A DNA stretch of 64,000 bases from Salinisphaera sp. LB1 (lineage in GTDB: Bacteria; Pseudomonadota; Gammaproteobacteria; Nevskiales; Salinisphaeraceae), in the NCBI RefSeq assembly GCF_003177035.1, contig NZ_CP029488.1, forward strand, positions 2,356,001 to 2,420,000, in the 5' to 3' direction. Shown piece after piece: positions 36,418 through 46,900 of this stretch. The notes under the pieces are model-generated. The model was given only the letters and a program-made list of their open reading frames with translations. It searched no databases and was not told where the DNA came from. How positions within the stretch are numbered: the first letter of the stretch is position 1; each line of letters opens with the position of its first letter. Made by a program: the position numbers and the translations under genes.

Positions 36418-39098
36418 GGTTTCACTTCCACGGGCAGACGCAGGCCACAGACCCCGTGCATGCCCACGGGCACGCCGATGGTCCGGTCGGGCAGGCTGGG
36501 GTCGATGGCCAGCGGGAAGGCATGGGTTTCGCCGTCCACGGCCAGTTCGAGCGAATCACCGGGGGCGATGCCGAGCGCCTTGGCGGCCTCGGCGTTGACG
36601 CGGTATTCCGGGGCCGGCATGCGTTCGGCGATGGCCGGCGCGCGCGCCGACTGCGATTCGCTGCCGAAGATGTGATGCATCGGCACGGCCTGCCAGCCGT
36701 CGACCGCCGTCACCTCGGCGGCAGAGAATTCGCCCGCCCCGGAAGCTGTGGCAAATAGTCGGATGCCGGGGTCGCCGCCTTTCATATGGCCACCCACTTC
36801 GTCCTGGAAACGGGTGATGGCCGCCTGGTTGGAATCCCAGCCGGGGCTCCAGGCGTAGGCGAGCGTCGACGGCGGTTGATCCACGCCGTAATAGCCTTCC
36901 ATCGAGTAAGCCAGCGGCGAATCCGGATCGACCTCGGGCCGACGTTCGCGCACATCCACGTTGGCGTACATCGCGGTACGACCGGAGAAGCGGTGCGGGC
37001 TGCGCGGGAAGCGCATGCCGAACTTGCGGAAGCTCTGGCTGGGGGCGGCGTCCTCGATGCCGGCGAACTGCGGGCATGCCGCGACGATGGCCTGGATCAG
37101 ATCGTCCATGCCGAGCCAGTCGGGCTTGTGGCCCGCGACTTCGGCCAGGTCGGCTGCCCAGCGCCAGCCTTCCTGCATCGGCGCGTCGGGGATGAAGACC
37201 TGGAAGAAGCGCTGGGCGCGCCCTTCGTTGTTGACCAGTGTGCCGTCGGACTCCGCGAAACTGCCGGCCGGCAGCACGTGCGTGGCCTCGCCCACCGTGC
37301 GCGTCATGCTGTGGTCCATGACCACGACGTGCGCGGCCTTCCGGATCGCGGCATCCACGCGTGCCTTGGGGGCGCGCTCGTACAGGCAGTTCTGCATCAC
37401 CACCAGGGTGTCGGCCGAGCCGTCCTCGATCGCGGTGAGCGCGTGATCGACGTTGCGCTGTTCCAGCATCGCCATGCCGAGCGAGTTGGCCTCGGACAGG
37501 GTGACGAACAGGCGGGCGGCGTCATTGGCGGCGGCGAGGGCCTGGGTCACGTTGGCCGCGGCCTTGAGGATGGCCGGATCGCCGAGACTGGTGCCGGCGA
37601 CGATCAGCGGTTTCTTCGCGCTCTTGAGCGTTGCCGCGATGGCATCGACCAGCGCCTGGGTCTCGTCGTCGAGCGGGCTGGCCTCGGGGGCGGTGTTGTC
37701 GAGCGCGTGGGCCACAGCGAAGCCGAGTTCGGCAATCCCGGCCGGGCGCAGGCGCTGCGGCGACATCACGATGTCATCCAGGCGCGTGGCGTGGGCGGTC
37801 GCCGAGAAGATGGGGCTGTTGTTGTGCTGGCCGATGTCGCGCACCGCACGGGCATGCCACTTCGGGATCTTGTTGGCGGCCGCGTGCTCCAGATGCTTGT
37901 TGCGGCGGGACTGGCGCAACGACAGCGCCAGCCGCGGCGCGGTCTGGGTCACGTCCTCGCCGAGAATCAGCACGGCGTCGCAGGATTCGACTTCGCGCAG
38001 CGTGGCCAGGCGATCGGCATGGGCCGAGACCGTGTCACGCGCAGCCAGGCTGGCATCCGAATCGGCCGGGCTCATGCCGTTGCTGAAGTGCTCAGCACCC
38101 ACCAGATGGCGCAGCGCGAAGTTGTCTTCCAGCGAGGCCCGCGGCGAGCCGACGCCGACCACGCCCTTGGCCTTGGCGAACACGTCTTCCATGACGTCGC
38201 GCATGACGTCCATCTCGCGCGGCTCGAGGAGGCCGTCGGCGTTGCGTACCAGCGGCTGGCGCGGGCGGTCGTCGCGATTGACGAAGCCGGCGCCGAAGCG
38301 GCCGCGGTCGCACAGGAAATAGTGGTTGATCTCGCCGTGATAACGGTTCTGGATGCGCTTGAGCACGCCCTGGCGCGAACCGGGGCTGGTGTTGCAGCCC
38401 AGCGAGCAGTGGGTACAGATGCCGGGGGCGTTCTGCATGTCCCACTTGCGGTTGTAGTGGGCGCCGAGCGTCTTGTCGGTGAATACGCCGGTCGGGCAGA
38501 CCTCCACCAGGTTGCCCGAGAACTCGTTGTCGAACGCGCCGTCGGATTCGCGGCCGAAGTAGACGTTGTTGTGCGAGCCCAGCGCGCGCAGATCGTCGCC
38601 GTCGGCATAGTCGCGGTAGTAGCGCACGCAGCGATAGCAGGCGATGCAGCGGTTCATCTCATGGTTGATGAACGGACCGAGATCCTGGTTCTTGTGGGTG
38701 CGCTTGGGCCCGCGATAGCGGCGCTGCGTATGGCCGGCCATCAGCGTCATGTCCTGCAGATGACACTCGCCGCCTTCCTCGCACACCGGGCAGTCGTGCG
38801 GGTGGTTGATCATCAGCCATTCGATGACCTGGCGGCGCATCTCGGCGGCCTGCTCGTCGTCGATCTCGAAGCGACCGCCGTCGGAACAGGGCGTCATGCA
38901 GGCCATGACGATCATGCCCTGTTCGTCTTCGTCGTTGCGATAGGACTTGACCGCGCACTGACGGCAGGCGCCGACGCTGTGCAGCTCCGGATGCCAGCAG
39001 AAATAGGGCAGATCGAAGCCCTTCGACAGGGCGACGGCCAGCAGGTTTTCGGTGTCGTCGACATCGAATTCCTTACCGTCGATCGTAATCGTTGCCAT
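36414..39098 (-). CDS. nuoG: NADH-quinone oxidoreductase subunit G
   Basis: An 894-residue iron-sulfur subunit. The 2Fe-2S (N1b) ligands lie in [18 protein letters not shown], and the His/Cys set of N5 in [14 protein letters not shown]. The N4 ligands are [14 protein letters not shown] plus a distal Cys, and a further four-cysteine site [12 protein letters not shown] supplies the extra cluster (N7) found in a subset of bacteria including E. coli. The remainder is a molybdopterin-oxidoreductase-like fold without cofactor, and the C-terminus has a beta-barrel-like domain. It is 18 bases after nuoF. Confidence 0.97.
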   Translation of the reverse strand: MATITIDGKEFDVDDTENLLAVALSKGFDLPYFCWHPELHSVGACRQCAVKSYRNDEDEQGMIVMACMTPCSDGGRFEIDDEQAAEMRRQVIEWLMINHPHDCPVCEEGGECHLQDMTLMAGHTQRRYRGPKRTHKNQDLGPFINHEMNRCIACYRCVRYYRDYADGDDLRALGSHNNVYFGRESDGAFDNEFSGNLVEVCPTGVFTDKTLGAHYNRKWDMQNAPGICTHCSLGCNTSPGSRQGVLKRIQNRYHGEINHYFLCDRGRFGAGFVNRDDRPRQPLVRNADGLLEPREMDVMRDVMEDVFAKAKGVVGVGSPRASLEDNFALRHLVGAEHFSNGMSPADSDASLAARDTVSAHADRLATLREVESCDAVLILGEDVTQTAPRLALSLRQSRRNKHLEHAAANKIPKWHARAVRDIGQHNNSPIFSATAHATRLDDIVMSPQRLRPAGIAELGFAVAHALDNTAPEASPLDDETQALVDAIAATLKSAKKPLIVAGTSLGDPAILKAAANVTQALAAANDAARLFVTLSEANSLGMAMLEQRNVDHALTAIEDGSADTLVVMQNCLYERAPKARVDAAIRKAAHVVVMDHSMTRTVGEATHVLPAGSFAESDGTLVNNEGRAQRFFQVFIPDAPMQEGWRWAADLAEVAGHKPDWLGMDDLIQAIVAACPQFAGIEDAAPSQSFRKFGMRFPRSPHRFSGRTAMYANVDVRERRPEVDPDSPLAYSMEGYYGVDQPPSTLAYAWSPGWDSNQAAITRFQDEVGGHMKGGDPGIRLFATASGAGEFSAAEVTAVDGWQAVPMHHIFGSESQSARAPAIAERMPAPEYRVNAEAAKALGIAPGDSLELAVDGETHAFPLAIDPSLPDRTIGVPVGMHGVCGLRLPVEVKP

Positions 39099-39116
39099 GA
39101 CTTAACCGTGCGCTAA

Positions 39117-40436
39117 TTAAAGAGGATTCGCGTTCGCTGCTTCGGTCCGCGACAGATTGGATGCATCGTCGGGGATGAGCGCTGCGAGTTCGTCGCGGTA
39201 GTACTTGAGGCCGGCCTCGAGCGGGCCCATCGCGCCGGGCGCGTGGGCACAGAAGGTCTTGCCCGGGCCGAGCAGCTTGACATGCAGGTCGAGCAGTTCG
39301 AGATCGCCCGGCTGGCCTTTTCCGGCTTCCAGGTTGATCAGCATCTTCTCCACCCAGGGCAGGCCGTCACGGCAGGGCGTGCACCAGCCGCAGGATTCCT
39401 GGGCGTAGAAATGTTCGAGATTCTTCAGCACGCCGACGATGGGTGTCTGGTCGTCAAACACGACCATGGTGGCCGTGCCCAGACGCGAGCCGGCCGCGCC
39501 AACCCCGTCGTAGTCCATCGGCGTGTCGAGATGCTCGGGTGTGAGAAACGGCGTGGAGCCGCCGCCCGGCAACAGGCCCTTGAGCTTGCGTCCGTGGCGG
39601 ATGCCGCCGAAGTGTTCCAGCACATCGCCGAGCTTCACGCCCAGCGGGAACTCGGCCAGGCCGGGCTTCGCCACATGGCCGGAGGCACCGAACAGCTTGG
39701 TGCCGCCGTCCTTGTTGAGCCCCAGGCTCTTGTACCAGTCGGCACCGTTTTTCACGATGTGCGGCACATTGCAGATGGTCTCGACGTTGTTGACCGTCGT
39801 CGGCTGGCCGAACAGGCCGGATGCGGCCGGAAACGGCGGCTTGTGACGCGGTACCGCGCGTCGGCCCTCGAGCGCGGACAACAGCGCCGATTCCTCGCCA
39901 CAGATATAGCGGCCGGCGCTCATGTGCAGATGCAGGTTGAGCGAAAACCCCGAATCCAGAATGTTCTCGCCGAGAAAGCCCTTGGCGTGGGCTTCGTCGA
40001 TCGCCTGCTGCAGGCGCCGGCGGCATTCGGTGTACTCGCCGCGCAGGAAAACGTAGGCCGTATCCGCGCCGATGGCGTAGGCGGCGATGATCATGCCCTC
40101 GATCAGCTGATGCGGATCGCCTTCCATGATCAGCCGGTCCTTGAATGTGCCGGGCTCCATCTCGTCGGCGTTGACCACGAGATAGACATGCGCCGGACGT
40201 TCGTCGGGGCGATCTTCGAAGCGGGGCATGAATGACCATTTCACGCCGGTGGGAAAGCCCGCGCCGCCGCGTCCGCGCAGGCCGGCTTCCTTGATCAGCG
40301 GGCCGACCTCGGCCGGGCCGTAGTCGGCGAGCGTGGTCTTGAGTGCCTCGTAGCCGCCCAGATCCATGTAGTCGTCGATCCAGACCGCCGAACGGTCGGG
40401 ACGAATGCGCTGGGTCAGTACCTTCGTCTCTTCCAT
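39117..40436 (-). CDS. nuoF: NADH-quinone oxidoreductase subunit F (FMN and NADH binding)
   Basis: A 439-residue subunit where NADH is oxidised. FMN and NADH loops are GLRGRGGAGFPTGVKW and FLRGEYTECRRRLQQA. The N3 4Fe-4S ligands are in ESCGWCTPCRDG plus a distal cysteine in KTFCAHAPG. The ATG at 40436 shares one base with the nuoE stop (TAATG). A frame open 76 codons further upstream runs through nuoE and is not part of the protein. Confidence 0.97.
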   Translation of the reverse strand: MEETKVLTQRIRPDRSAVWIDDYMDLGGYEALKTTLADYGPAEVGPLIKEAGLRGRGGAGFPTGVKWSFMPRFEDRPDERPAHVYLVVNADEMEPGTFKDRLIMEGDPHQLIEGMIIAAYAIGADTAYVFLRGEYTECRRRLQQAIDEAHAKGFLGENILDSGFSLNLHLHMSAGRYICGEESALLSALEGRRAVPRHKPPFPAASGLFGQPTTVNNVETICNVPHIVKNGADWYKSLGLNKDGGTKLFGASGHVAKPGLAEFPLGVKLGDVLEHFGGIRHGRKLKGLLPGGGSTPFLTPEHLDTPMDYDGVGAAGSRLGTATMVVFDDQTPIVGVLKNLEHFYAQESCGWCTPCRDGLPWVEKMLINLEAGKGQPGDLELLDLHVKLLGPGKTFCAHAPGAMGPLEAGLKYYRDELAALIPDDASNLSRTEAANANPL

Positions 40437-40906
40437 TACTTGTACTCCGCCAGAATCTCGTCGACCCGCTCGGGCGTGAGCCGGTTGTGATAGACCTCGC
40501 CCACCCGCATCGACGGTCCCATGTCGCAGTCGCCGAGACAGCAGATCGGAAGCAGGGTGAAACGGCCGTCGGCGGTGGTCTGGCCGAAATCGATGCCGAG
40601 CGTCGACTTCAGATGATCGCGGACTTCCTCGTACCCGGTGAGATAGCACGAGATCGAATCGCACAGCATGATCACGTGCCGACCCACGGGCTGGCGGAAG
40701 ATCAGGTTGTAGAACGTGGCGACCGCTTCCATCTGGGTCGGCGTCACGCCCACCACCTGGGCCGCGGCCGCCATGGCCTCGTCGGACACCCAGCCGCGAT
40801 GTTCCTGCACGATCTTGAGGGCCTCGATGGTCGCGGCCCCCGGATCCTCGTAGAGCGACATCTCGTGCTTGATGCCCTCGATTTCGGCTTCGCTGAGTTC
40901 AATCAT
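40436..40906 (-). CDS. nuoE: NADH-quinone oxidoreductase subunit E (2Fe-2S)
   Basis: A 156-residue thioredoxin-like ferredoxin subunit. The N1a cluster ligands are in [10 protein letters not shown] and [11 protein letters not shown]. Its N-terminal helical part ([26 protein letters not shown]) matches NuoE. It overlaps nuoCD by four bases (ATGA) and nuoF by one. The E. coli protein is slightly longer (166). Confidence 0.97.
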   Translation of the reverse strand: MIELSEAEIEGIKHEMSLYEDPGAATIEALKIVQEHRGWVSDEAMAAAAQVVGVTPTQMEAVATFYNLIFRQPVGRHVIMLCDSISCYLTGYEEVRDHLKSTLGIDFGQTTADGRFTLLPICCLGDCDMGPSMRVGEVYHNRLTPERVDEILAEYK

Positions 40907-42651
40907 CGGTCGACGTCCGCCATAACGAAATCGATAGAACCGATGATCGCGACCAGGTCCGCGACCAGGCCGCCCTGCGAGATCAACGGGATCTGCTGCA
41001 GATGGGCGAAGCTCGGCGTACGGATACGCGTGCGATAACTCATCGTGTTCTTGTCGGAAATGGAGTAATAGCTGTTCAGGCCCTTGGTCGCCTCGATCAT
41101 GGTCGAGGACTCCATGGCCGGCACCACCGGACCCCAGCTCACCGTGAGGAAGTGGGCGATGAGCGTCTCGATGTCGTGCATCGTGCGCTCCTTGGTCGGC
41201 GGCGTGGCCAGCGGGTGGTCGGCCTTGTACGGGCCTTCCGGCATGTTCTTCATGCACTGCTCGATGATGCGGCAGCTCTGGAACATTTCCTCGATGCGCA
41301 CGTCCAGCCGGTCCAGGCAGTCGCCGTTGGCGCCGAGCGGCACCTCGAAGTCGAAGTTCTCGTAACCGGAATAGGGCCGGTCGCGACGCAGGTCGAAATC
41401 AAAACCGGTGGCGCGCAGGCCCGGGCCGGTGATGCCCCAGTCGATGGCCTCGTCCTGGGAGTAGGCACCGATGTGCTTGGAACGCTCGACCAGCATGCTG
41501 TTGCGCGCCATGGCCTTCTTGTATTCGGTCAGGCGTTTCGGGAACCAGTCGAGGAATTCCTTGACCAGGCGATCCCAGCCTTTCGGCAGATCCATGGCCA
41601 GGCCGCCGATACGGAAGAACGCCGGGTGCATGCGAAAGCCGGTGATCGCCTCGATCACGTCGTAGGCCTTCTGGCGGTCCGAGAACATCCAGAAGATCGG
41701 GCTCATCGCGCCGATGTCCTGAACGTAGGTGCCGAAGAACATGAGGTGGCTGGTGATGCGGAAGAACTCCGACAGCATCACGCGGGCGACCCTGACCCGC
41801 TCGGGCACCTCGATGCCCAGCACCTTCTCGATGTTCATCACATAGGGCAGCTCGTTCATGACGCCGCCCAGGTAGTCGATCCGGTCCGTGTACGGGATGT
41901 AGGTGTGCCAGGACTGGCGCTCGGCCATCTTCTCGGCGCCGCGGTGGTGGTAGCCGATATCCGGCACCGCGCCGACGATCTCCTCGCCGTCGAGCTGCAG
42001 CACGATACGGAACACGCCGTGCACCGACGGATGGTTCGGGCCCATGTTGAGGAACATGAACTCGTTGTCTTCCGACTCGCGCTGCATGCCCCAGTCCTCG
42101 GGCTTGAACTGCAGCGCATCCTCCTCTATGTCCTGACGCTTCGGGTCCAGATGCAGTGGCTCGAATTCCGTCGCACGCGCGGAATGATCCTTGCGCAGCG
42201 GATGACCCTGCCAGGTCGGCGGCATGATGATGCGGCGCAGGTTCGGGTGGCCGTCGAAGGTGATCCCGAACATGTCCCAGACTTCGCGCTCGTACCAGTT
42301 GGCATTCGGCCAGATGCCGGTCGCGCTCGGGATCGTCGTATCGGCTTCCGACAGCGCTACCTTGATCCGGATCTCGGCGACCGGCGACAGGCAGAGCAGG
42401 TGATAGACGACCGTGAAATCGGAAGCTGGCTGGCCCTGACGGAAATGCCGCGCGCGCTCGTCGATCGCAGTCAGATCGTAGAGCATGCGATAAGCTGGGG
42501 CGGAATCCTGGCGCAGGTATTTCAGGACTTCGAGCACGCGATCGCGGCCGACCCAGAACGTGGGTGTGCCGTCCGCGGTGATCTGCGGGATGAGCGTATT
42601 CTCGCCGAATCGCTCGGTCAGCTGACGCTGAATGTCTACGGTATCAAGCAT
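40903..42651 (-). CDS. nuoC: NADH-quinone oxidoreductase subunit C/D (fused)
   Basis: A 582-residue fusion of the 30-kDa (NuoC, residues ~1-190) and 49-kDa (NuoD, ~195-582) subunits. The C part has [20 protein letters not shown] and [20 protein letters not shown]. The D part has [20 protein letters not shown], whose His and a distal Tyr line the quinone site, then [16 protein letters not shown]. Fusion of C and D is common in gammaproteobacteria and rare elsewhere, which supports the taxonomic reading. It lies 11 bases after nuoB. Confidence 0.97.
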   Translation of the reverse strand: MLDTVDIQRQLTERFGENTLIPQITADGTPTFWVGRDRVLEVLKYLRQDSAPAYRMLYDLTAIDERARHFRQGQPASDFTVVYHLLCLSPVAEIRIKVALSEADTTIPSATGIWPNANWYEREVWDMFGITFDGHPNLRRIIMPPTWQGHPLRKDHSARATEFEPLHLDPKRQDIEEDALQFKPEDWGMQRESEDNEFMFLNMGPNHPSVHGVFRIVLQLDGEEIVGAVPDIGYHHRGAEKMAERQSWHTYIPYTDRIDYLGGVMNELPYVMNIEKVLGIEVPERVRVARVMLSEFFRITSHLMFFGTYVQDIGAMSPIFWMFSDRQKAYDVIEAITGFRMHPAFFRIGGLAMDLPKGWDRLVKEFLDWFPKRLTEYKKAMARNSMLVERSKHIGAYSQDEAIDWGITGPGLRATGFDFDLRRDRPYSGYENFDFEVPLGANGDCLDRLDVRIEEMFQSCRIIEQCMKNMPEGPYKADHPLATPPTKERTMHDIETLIAHFLTVSWGPVVPAMESSTMIEATKGLNSYYSISDKNTMSYRTRIRTPSFAHLQQIPLISQGGLVADLVAIIGSIDFVMADVDR

Positions 42652-42662
42652 CCGTTAGGCCC

Positions 42663-43316
42663 TTAGACTTCGTCGGGGGTGCGCAGCGTGGTCGCCGACA
42701 GGCGGTCCGCGCGCTTGCTGTCACGCTGGGAGAGCTTCGGCGCCTGGGTGACGCCCTGCGGCCCGATCATCCACGACAGCGGCCGTTTCTCGACGGTGAT
42801 CGAGTCCTGCAGCAGCAGCAGGCCTTCCAGGAAGGCTTCCGGGCGAGGCGGGCAGCCCGAGACATACACATCCACCGGCAGGAACTTGTCGACGCCCTGG
42901 ACCACCGAGTAAATGTCGTACATGCCGCCGGAATTGGCGCAGGAGCCCATTGAGATGACCCAGCGTGGCTCCATCATCTGTTCATACAAACGCTGGATCA
43001 CCGGCGCCATCTTGAGAAAGCAGGTGCCGGCGATAATCATGACGTCAGATTGACGGGGTGTAGCGCGGATGACCTCGGAGCCGAAACGGGCCATGTCGTG
43101 TGGCGCCGTCAGCGCCGTGGCCATTTCCACATAGCAACAGGACAGGCCGAAGTTGAAGGGCCAGAGCGAGTTCTTGCGGCCCCAGGCCACCAGGTCGTCC
43201 AGTTTGGCGGTGACGACATTGCGAGCCATCGCGTCCTCGATGGTGCCGCCGTGGTCGCCGGGGGTGCCGGAACCGGGAGTCGGGTTGCTATCAGCGCTGG
43301 TGAGAGACCAAGACAT
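42663..43316 (-). CDS. nuoB: NADH-quinone oxidoreductase subunit B (cluster N2)
   Basis: A 217-residue subunit carrying terminal 4Fe-4S cluster N2, next to the quinone. The ligands include tandem cysteines in GLSCCYVEM and cysteines in [11 protein letters not shown] and GCPPRPEAF. The N-terminal ~28 residues are Ser/Gly/Pro-rich and probably disordered. The C-terminal ~35 residues are basic and variable. It follows nuoA after 46 bases. Confidence 0.97.
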   Translation of the reverse strand: MSWSLTSADSNPTPGSGTPGDHGGTIEDAMARNVVTAKLDDLVAWGRKNSLWPFNFGLSCCYVEMATALTAPHDMARFGSEVIRATPRQSDVMIIAGTCFLKMAPVIQRLYEQMMEPRWVISMGSCANSGGMYDIYSVVQGVDKFLPVDVYVSGCPPRPEAFLEGLLLLQDSITVEKRPLSWMIGPQGVTQAPKLSQRDSKRADRLSATTLRTPDEV

Positions 43317-43362
43317 GGCTCGTTACCGTTTGAGTCAAATTGGGGCCAGCCGGAACGGCTGC

Positions 43363-43827
43363 CTAGCTTTGTTCGCTCGGCAGATTACGGCGTTGATTGC
43401 TTTCGATCGCGTGCAGTCGGAACTGGCGCGGCGCCTTGGGCGCCCAGTCGAGTGCGCCGATCCGCCAGGCATAGGCCAGACCGAGCGTCAGGTCGAACAG
43501 GAAGCTCATGAACGCCTCATAGCCGCTCCAGCCGAGTTTGGGCGCGGCGATGGCCCAGGAAAAGATGAACACCACTTCCAGATCGAACAGCACGAAGATG
43601 ATCGCGACCAGGTAAAACTTGGACGAAAACCGCATCCGCGCGCCGCCGGTGGGCTTGATGCCCGACTCGTAGGGCTGGTTGCCCAACCGCTCGTCGTGGC
43701 GCCCGCCCAGCATGTAGGACATGCCCAGCATGAGCCCGATCAGGCCGATGGCGGCCGCCGCGAACAGGATTAGCGGCCAGATGACGACGGCATGTTGCGC
43801 TGCAGGGTCCATATAGCTCGTATCCAT
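43363..43827 (-). CDS. nuoA: NADH-quinone oxidoreductase subunit A
   Basis: A 154-residue three-helix membrane subunit and first gene of the operon. The second helix carries the conserved acidic pair in FVLFDLEVVFIFSWAI, and the loop before it has QPYESGIKPTGGARMRF, which contacts the quinone chamber. An internal ATG five codons in is an alternative start. The upstream 299-bp spacer must contain the nuo promoter facing left. A TTGACG at about 43942-43947 on the minus strand is a possible -35 element, but I see no good -10 at the right distance. Confidence 0.96.
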   Translation of the reverse strand: MDTSYMDPAAQHAVVIWPLILFAAAAIGLIGLMLGMSYMLGGRHDERLGNQPYESGIKPTGGARMRFSSKFYLVAIIFVLFDLEVVFIFSWAIAAPKLGWSGYEAFMSFLFDLTLGLAYAWRIGALDWAPKAPRQFRLHAIESNQRRNLPSEQS

Positions 43828-44010
43828 CCTACGCCAGAGCCGGGCATCGCGATGCGGAATCGGCCGGGCATTTCGATGTAGTTTACAGGGAAATCGGCCG
43901 AGCGATGCGCCGCCGCCGAATCCCCGTGCCTCGATTGAGTGGCGTCAAAATAGACCAAAAGTCACGTGCATGGCGAGGGCTTCGGCCGAAAGCCGCATAA
44001 AACCGTTGTG

Positions 44011-44029
44011 CGTAATAAGAATCATTATC
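44011..44029. promoter_or_regulatory. Fur-box-like operator between nuoA and aconitase
   Basis: The 19 bases CGTAATAAGAATCATTATC match the Fur consensus GATAATGATAATCATTATC at 15 of 19 positions, including the whole right half. It lies 98 bases before the aconitase start and about 185 bases from nuoA, in the only AT-rich part of the divergent spacer. Fur binding here would tie expression of Fe-S rich enzymes to iron supply. The site is predicted by eye only. Confidence 0.6.
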
Positions 44030-44126
44030 GATTGGCGCGAAATCAATGGGTTCGTTCCCACCCGGCGGCTTGGTCCGGAGCCATTTGCAGCGCTAGAGTG
44101 GGGACAACGCACTTATGGAGGCCGAC

Positions 44127-46058
44127 ATGGCACAGAACGTTGCCCAAAAACTGATCGATGCGCATCTGGTGGACGGCCGGATGAGTCCAGGTTCGGAGAT
44201 TGCGCTCAAGATTGATCAGACGTTGACCCAGGATGCGACCGGCACGCTGGTGATGCTCGAGCTCGAAGCCATGCAGCTGGATCGGGTCAAGACCGAGGTG
44301 TCGGCGCAATACGTCGACCACAACCTGATCCAGGAAGACAACAAGAACCCGGACGATCACTTGTTCCTGCAGTCGGCGTGCGAGCGCTTCGGGGCCTACT
44401 TCTCGCGTCCGGGCAACGGGATTTCGCATGCCGTGCACATGGAGCGTTTCGATCGCCCCGGGAAGACCCTTTTGGGCTCGGACAGCCATACGCCGGCTGC
44501 CGGCTCGATGGGCATGCTCGCGATCGGTGCGGGCGGTCTCGAGGTCGCCATGGCGATGGCGGGCGAGCCGTTCTATACCAAGATGCCGAAGGTGTTCGGG
44601 ATCAAACTCACCGGTAAGTTGCCGGACTGGGTCTCGGCCAAGGACGTGATTCTGGAGATGCTGCGCCGGCACGGCGTATCCGGCGGGGTCGGCAAGATCA
44701 TCGAATACTACGGGCCGGGCCTGGACAATCTCGAGGCCATGGACCGGCACGTGATCGCCAACATGGGCGCCGAGCTCGGCGCGACCACCACCGTGTTCCC
44801 GGCCGACGACGAGATCCGGCGGTTCATGAAATCGCAGGGCCGCGAAGATGCGTACGAGCAACTCCTGGCCGACGAGGGCTGCGAATACGACGAGCACGAC
44901 GAGATCGATTTGTCCGAACTCGTGCCGCTGATTGCCAAGCCGCAATCGCCGGGTAATGTCGTGCCGGTGTCGGAGATCGCGGGCGACGCGCTATACCAAG
45001 CGTATATCGGCTCCTCCGCCAACCCCGGCTACCGCGATTTTGCCGTCGCTGCCGAGATGGTGCGCGGTCGGACCGTATCCAAGGAGGTCTCATTCGATGT
45101 GAACCCCTCCTCGCGCGCGATGTTGCAGACACTGGCGCGCGATGACCGCCTGGGGCAGTTGATCGCCTCGGGCGCACGCATCCACCAGGCCGGCTGCAAC
45201 GGCTGCATCGGCATGGGGCAGGCCCCGGCCTACGGGCGCAACAGCCTGCGCACCACTCCGCGCAATTTCCCGGGCCGCTCCGGCACGCCCGAGGATTCGG
45301 TGTTCCTGTGTTCGCCGGAAACGGCGGTCGCCAGTGCGTTGATGGGCCGGATCACCGATCCGCGCACGCTCGACTTCGAGTACCCGAAGGTCAGCAACCC
45401 CGATGACCCGGTGGTCAACGATCACATGCTCGAAAATCCGCTGCCGCACGAGCAGGCGCGCAAGGTCGAGCTGGTCAAAGGGCCGAACATCCAGTCGCTG
45501 CCCGACTTCGACGGTATTCCCGACGCGTTCGAACTGCCGATCCTGCTCAAGGTGGGCGACGACATCTCCACCGATGAAATCATGCGCGCCGGCGCCGAGG
45601 TGTTGCCGTTTCGATCGAATATTCCCGAGATCGCGAACTTCGTCTATGACGTGGTCGACGAGGAATATCCGGATCGGGCCAAGGAAACCGGCGATCACGC
45701 GATCATCGGCGGCCAGAACTATGGCCAGGGCAGCTCCCGCGAGCACGCGGCGATCGCGCCGCGATATCTGGGTCTGCGCGCGGTCATTGCCAAGGATTAT
45801 GCCCGTATTCACTGGTCGAACCTGGTCAACTTCGGCGTGCTGCCGCTCACGTTCGCCAACGGCGACGACCTGGACAAGCTCGAGCAGGGCGGGACGCTCA
45901 AGATCAGCGGGCTGCACGAAGCGCTCGCCTCGGGCGATACGGTGTCGGTCGAAACCGCGAACGGCGATACCATCGAGTGCAAGCATGCGCTTTCCGAACG
46001 CCAGGTCGAGATTCTGCGCGCTGGCGGGCTGATCAACTGGAAGCGCGATCAGGGCTAG
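44127..46058 (+). CDS. Aconitate hydratase (short, Aquifex-type)
   Basis: A 643-residue aconitase of the shorter bacterial type rather than the ~890-residue AcnA. The 4Fe-4S ligands are in AGCNGCIGMGQAP plus an upstream Cys. Substrate motifs include LLGSDSHTPAAGSMGML, and the swivelling domain carries GGQNYGQGSSREHAAIAPR. It interconverts citrate and isocitrate in the TCA cycle. Of two in-frame ATGs, I chose 44127 because GGAGG lies five bases upstream and overlaps the other (44115). The Fur-like site lies in its promoter region, and a clear terminator follows its stop. Confidence 0.94.
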   Translation: MAQNVAQKLIDAHLVDGRMSPGSEIALKIDQTLTQDATGTLVMLELEAMQLDRVKTEVSAQYVDHNLIQEDNKNPDDHLFLQSACERFGAYFSRPGNGISHAVHMERFDRPGKTLLGSDSHTPAAGSMGMLAIGAGGLEVAMAMAGEPFYTKMPKVFGIKLTGKLPDWVSAKDVILEMLRRHGVSGGVGKIIEYYGPGLDNLEAMDRHVIANMGAELGATTTVFPADDEIRRFMKSQGREDAYEQLLADEGCEYDEHDEIDLSELVPLIAKPQSPGNVVPVSEIAGDALYQAYIGSSANPGYRDFAVAAEMVRGRTVSKEVSFDVNPSSRAMLQTLARDDRLGQLIASGARIHQAGCNGCIGMGQAPAYGRNSLRTTPRNFPGRSGTPEDSVFLCSPETAVASALMGRITDPRTLDFEYPKVSNPDDPVVNDHMLENPLPHEQARKVELVKGPNIQSLPDFDGIPDAFELPILLKVGDDISTDEIMRAGAEVLPFRSNIPEIANFVYDVVDEEYPDRAKETGDHAIIGGQNYGQGSSREHAAIAPRYLGLRAVIAKDYARIHWSNLVNFGVLPLTFANGDDLDKLEQGGTLKISGLHEALASGDTVSVETANGDTIECKHALSERQVEILRAGGLINWKRDQG

Positions 46059-46112
46059 ACCGAACGCCGGGTGATTGTCAGCGCCCGCGCCGTATGGTCA
46101 TGGTGCGGGCCG

Positions 46113-46140
46113 GCCCGTCGCTGCGCGGCGGGTCTTTTTT
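46113..46140 (+). terminator. Rho-independent terminator after aconitase
   Basis: A 9-bp stem (GCCCGTCGC with GCGGCGGGT, two G-U pairs, TGC loop) followed by C and six T residues, 55 bases after the aconitase stop. Confidence 0.8.
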
Positions 46141-46216
46141 GTATCCGTCGGCAGATCGGCGTATTCTCCTCGCGCTTTCGATCATCCTCGTCAAGCAACC
46201 CGAGTCATACCACGCC

Positions 46217-46825
46217 ATGGATGAACGTTCCGTCGTTACCGCCTACCGCCGTCTGTCCAGTACGTACGACCGATTCTTCGGTCCCGTGTTCGAGCAGGGA
46301 CGGCAGGTCGCGGTTCACAAGATGGATTGCCAGGCCGGCGATCGCGTACTGGAAGTCGGCGTCGGCACCGGATTGTCGCTCGCGCATTACCCCGAGGGCG
46401 TGGAAGTGGTCGGCATCGATGTCTCGCCCGACATGCTCGAGCACGCGCGCCAGCGTGTGAACGGCAATGCCGATCGCATCACCCTGCAGGTGATGGACGG
46501 CCAGGCCACCGAGTATCCCGACGATAGCTTCGACAAGGTCGTGGCGATGTACGTGGTATCCGTCGCCCCCGATCCGCACAAACTGGTCGAGGAGATGAAG
46601 CGGGTCTGCAAGCCGGGCGGCGAGATCTTTATCGTCAATCACTTCAGCCACAAGGGCCCGATGGCCAAGCTGGAGCGGCTGGCGTCGCCGTTGTCCAAGC
46701 TGGTGGGGTTCCGGCCGTCGTTCCCGATCGACGAATTTCTCGCCATGGCCGATCTCGACGTGATCGAGTCCGTGCCGGTCAACGCCTTCGGTTACTGGAC
46801 CTTCATCCACGCGCGCAACCGCTGA
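46217..46825 (+). CDS. SAM-dependent methyltransferase, phospholipid N-methyltransferase (PmtA)-like
   Basis: A 202-residue class I methyltransferase. The SAM-binding motif is VLEVGVGTGLSLAHYP, the acidic ribose contact is VVGIDVSPDML, and the MDGQATEYPDDSFDKVV motif matches the adenine pocket. The C-terminal part (IFIVNHFSHKGPMAKLERL, then LVGFRPSFPIDEF) resembles Rhodobacter-type PmtA, which methylates phosphatidylethanolamine to phosphatidylcholine. The ubiquinone/menaquinone UbiE group is a weaker alternative. The ATG at 46217 gives a complete N-terminus. The gene stands alone between two terminators. Confidence 0.85.
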   Translation: MDERSVVTAYRRLSSTYDRFFGPVFEQGRQVAVHKMDCQAGDRVLEVGVGTGLSLAHYPEGVEVVGIDVSPDMLEHARQRVNGNADRITLQVMDGQATEYPDDSFDKVVAMYVVSVAPDPHKLVEEMKRVCKPGGEIFIVNHFSHKGPMAKLERLASPLSKLVGFRPSFPIDEFLAMADLDVIESVPVNAFGYWTFIHARNR

Positions 46826-46854
46826 CAGCCCACCGGGCAGCAGGTCCATGAATG

Positions 46855-46885
46855 AAAAAAGCCGGCAACGATGCCGGCTTTTTTT
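46855..46885. terminator. Bidirectional terminator after the methyltransferase gene
   Basis: A perfect 6-bp GCCGGC stem with a six-base loop, flanked by AAAAAA on the left and TTTTTTT on the right. It lies between the plus-strand methyltransferase and the minus-strand tautomerase remnant. Confidence 0.9.
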
Positions 46886-46900
46886 GGCGTGCGCCACGCG

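Noticed and set aside
36786-39116. 776-codon plus-strand open frame opposite nuoG
   Set aside because: It mirrors the codon bias of nuoG, whose Fe-S motifs and full length are certain. The antisense translation is low-complexity Val/Arg/Gly/His with no domain.
41002-42666. 554-codon plus-strand open frame opposite nuoCD
   Set aside because: Antisense shadow of an unmistakable nuoCD gene in GC-rich DNA; no motif or ribosome binding site.
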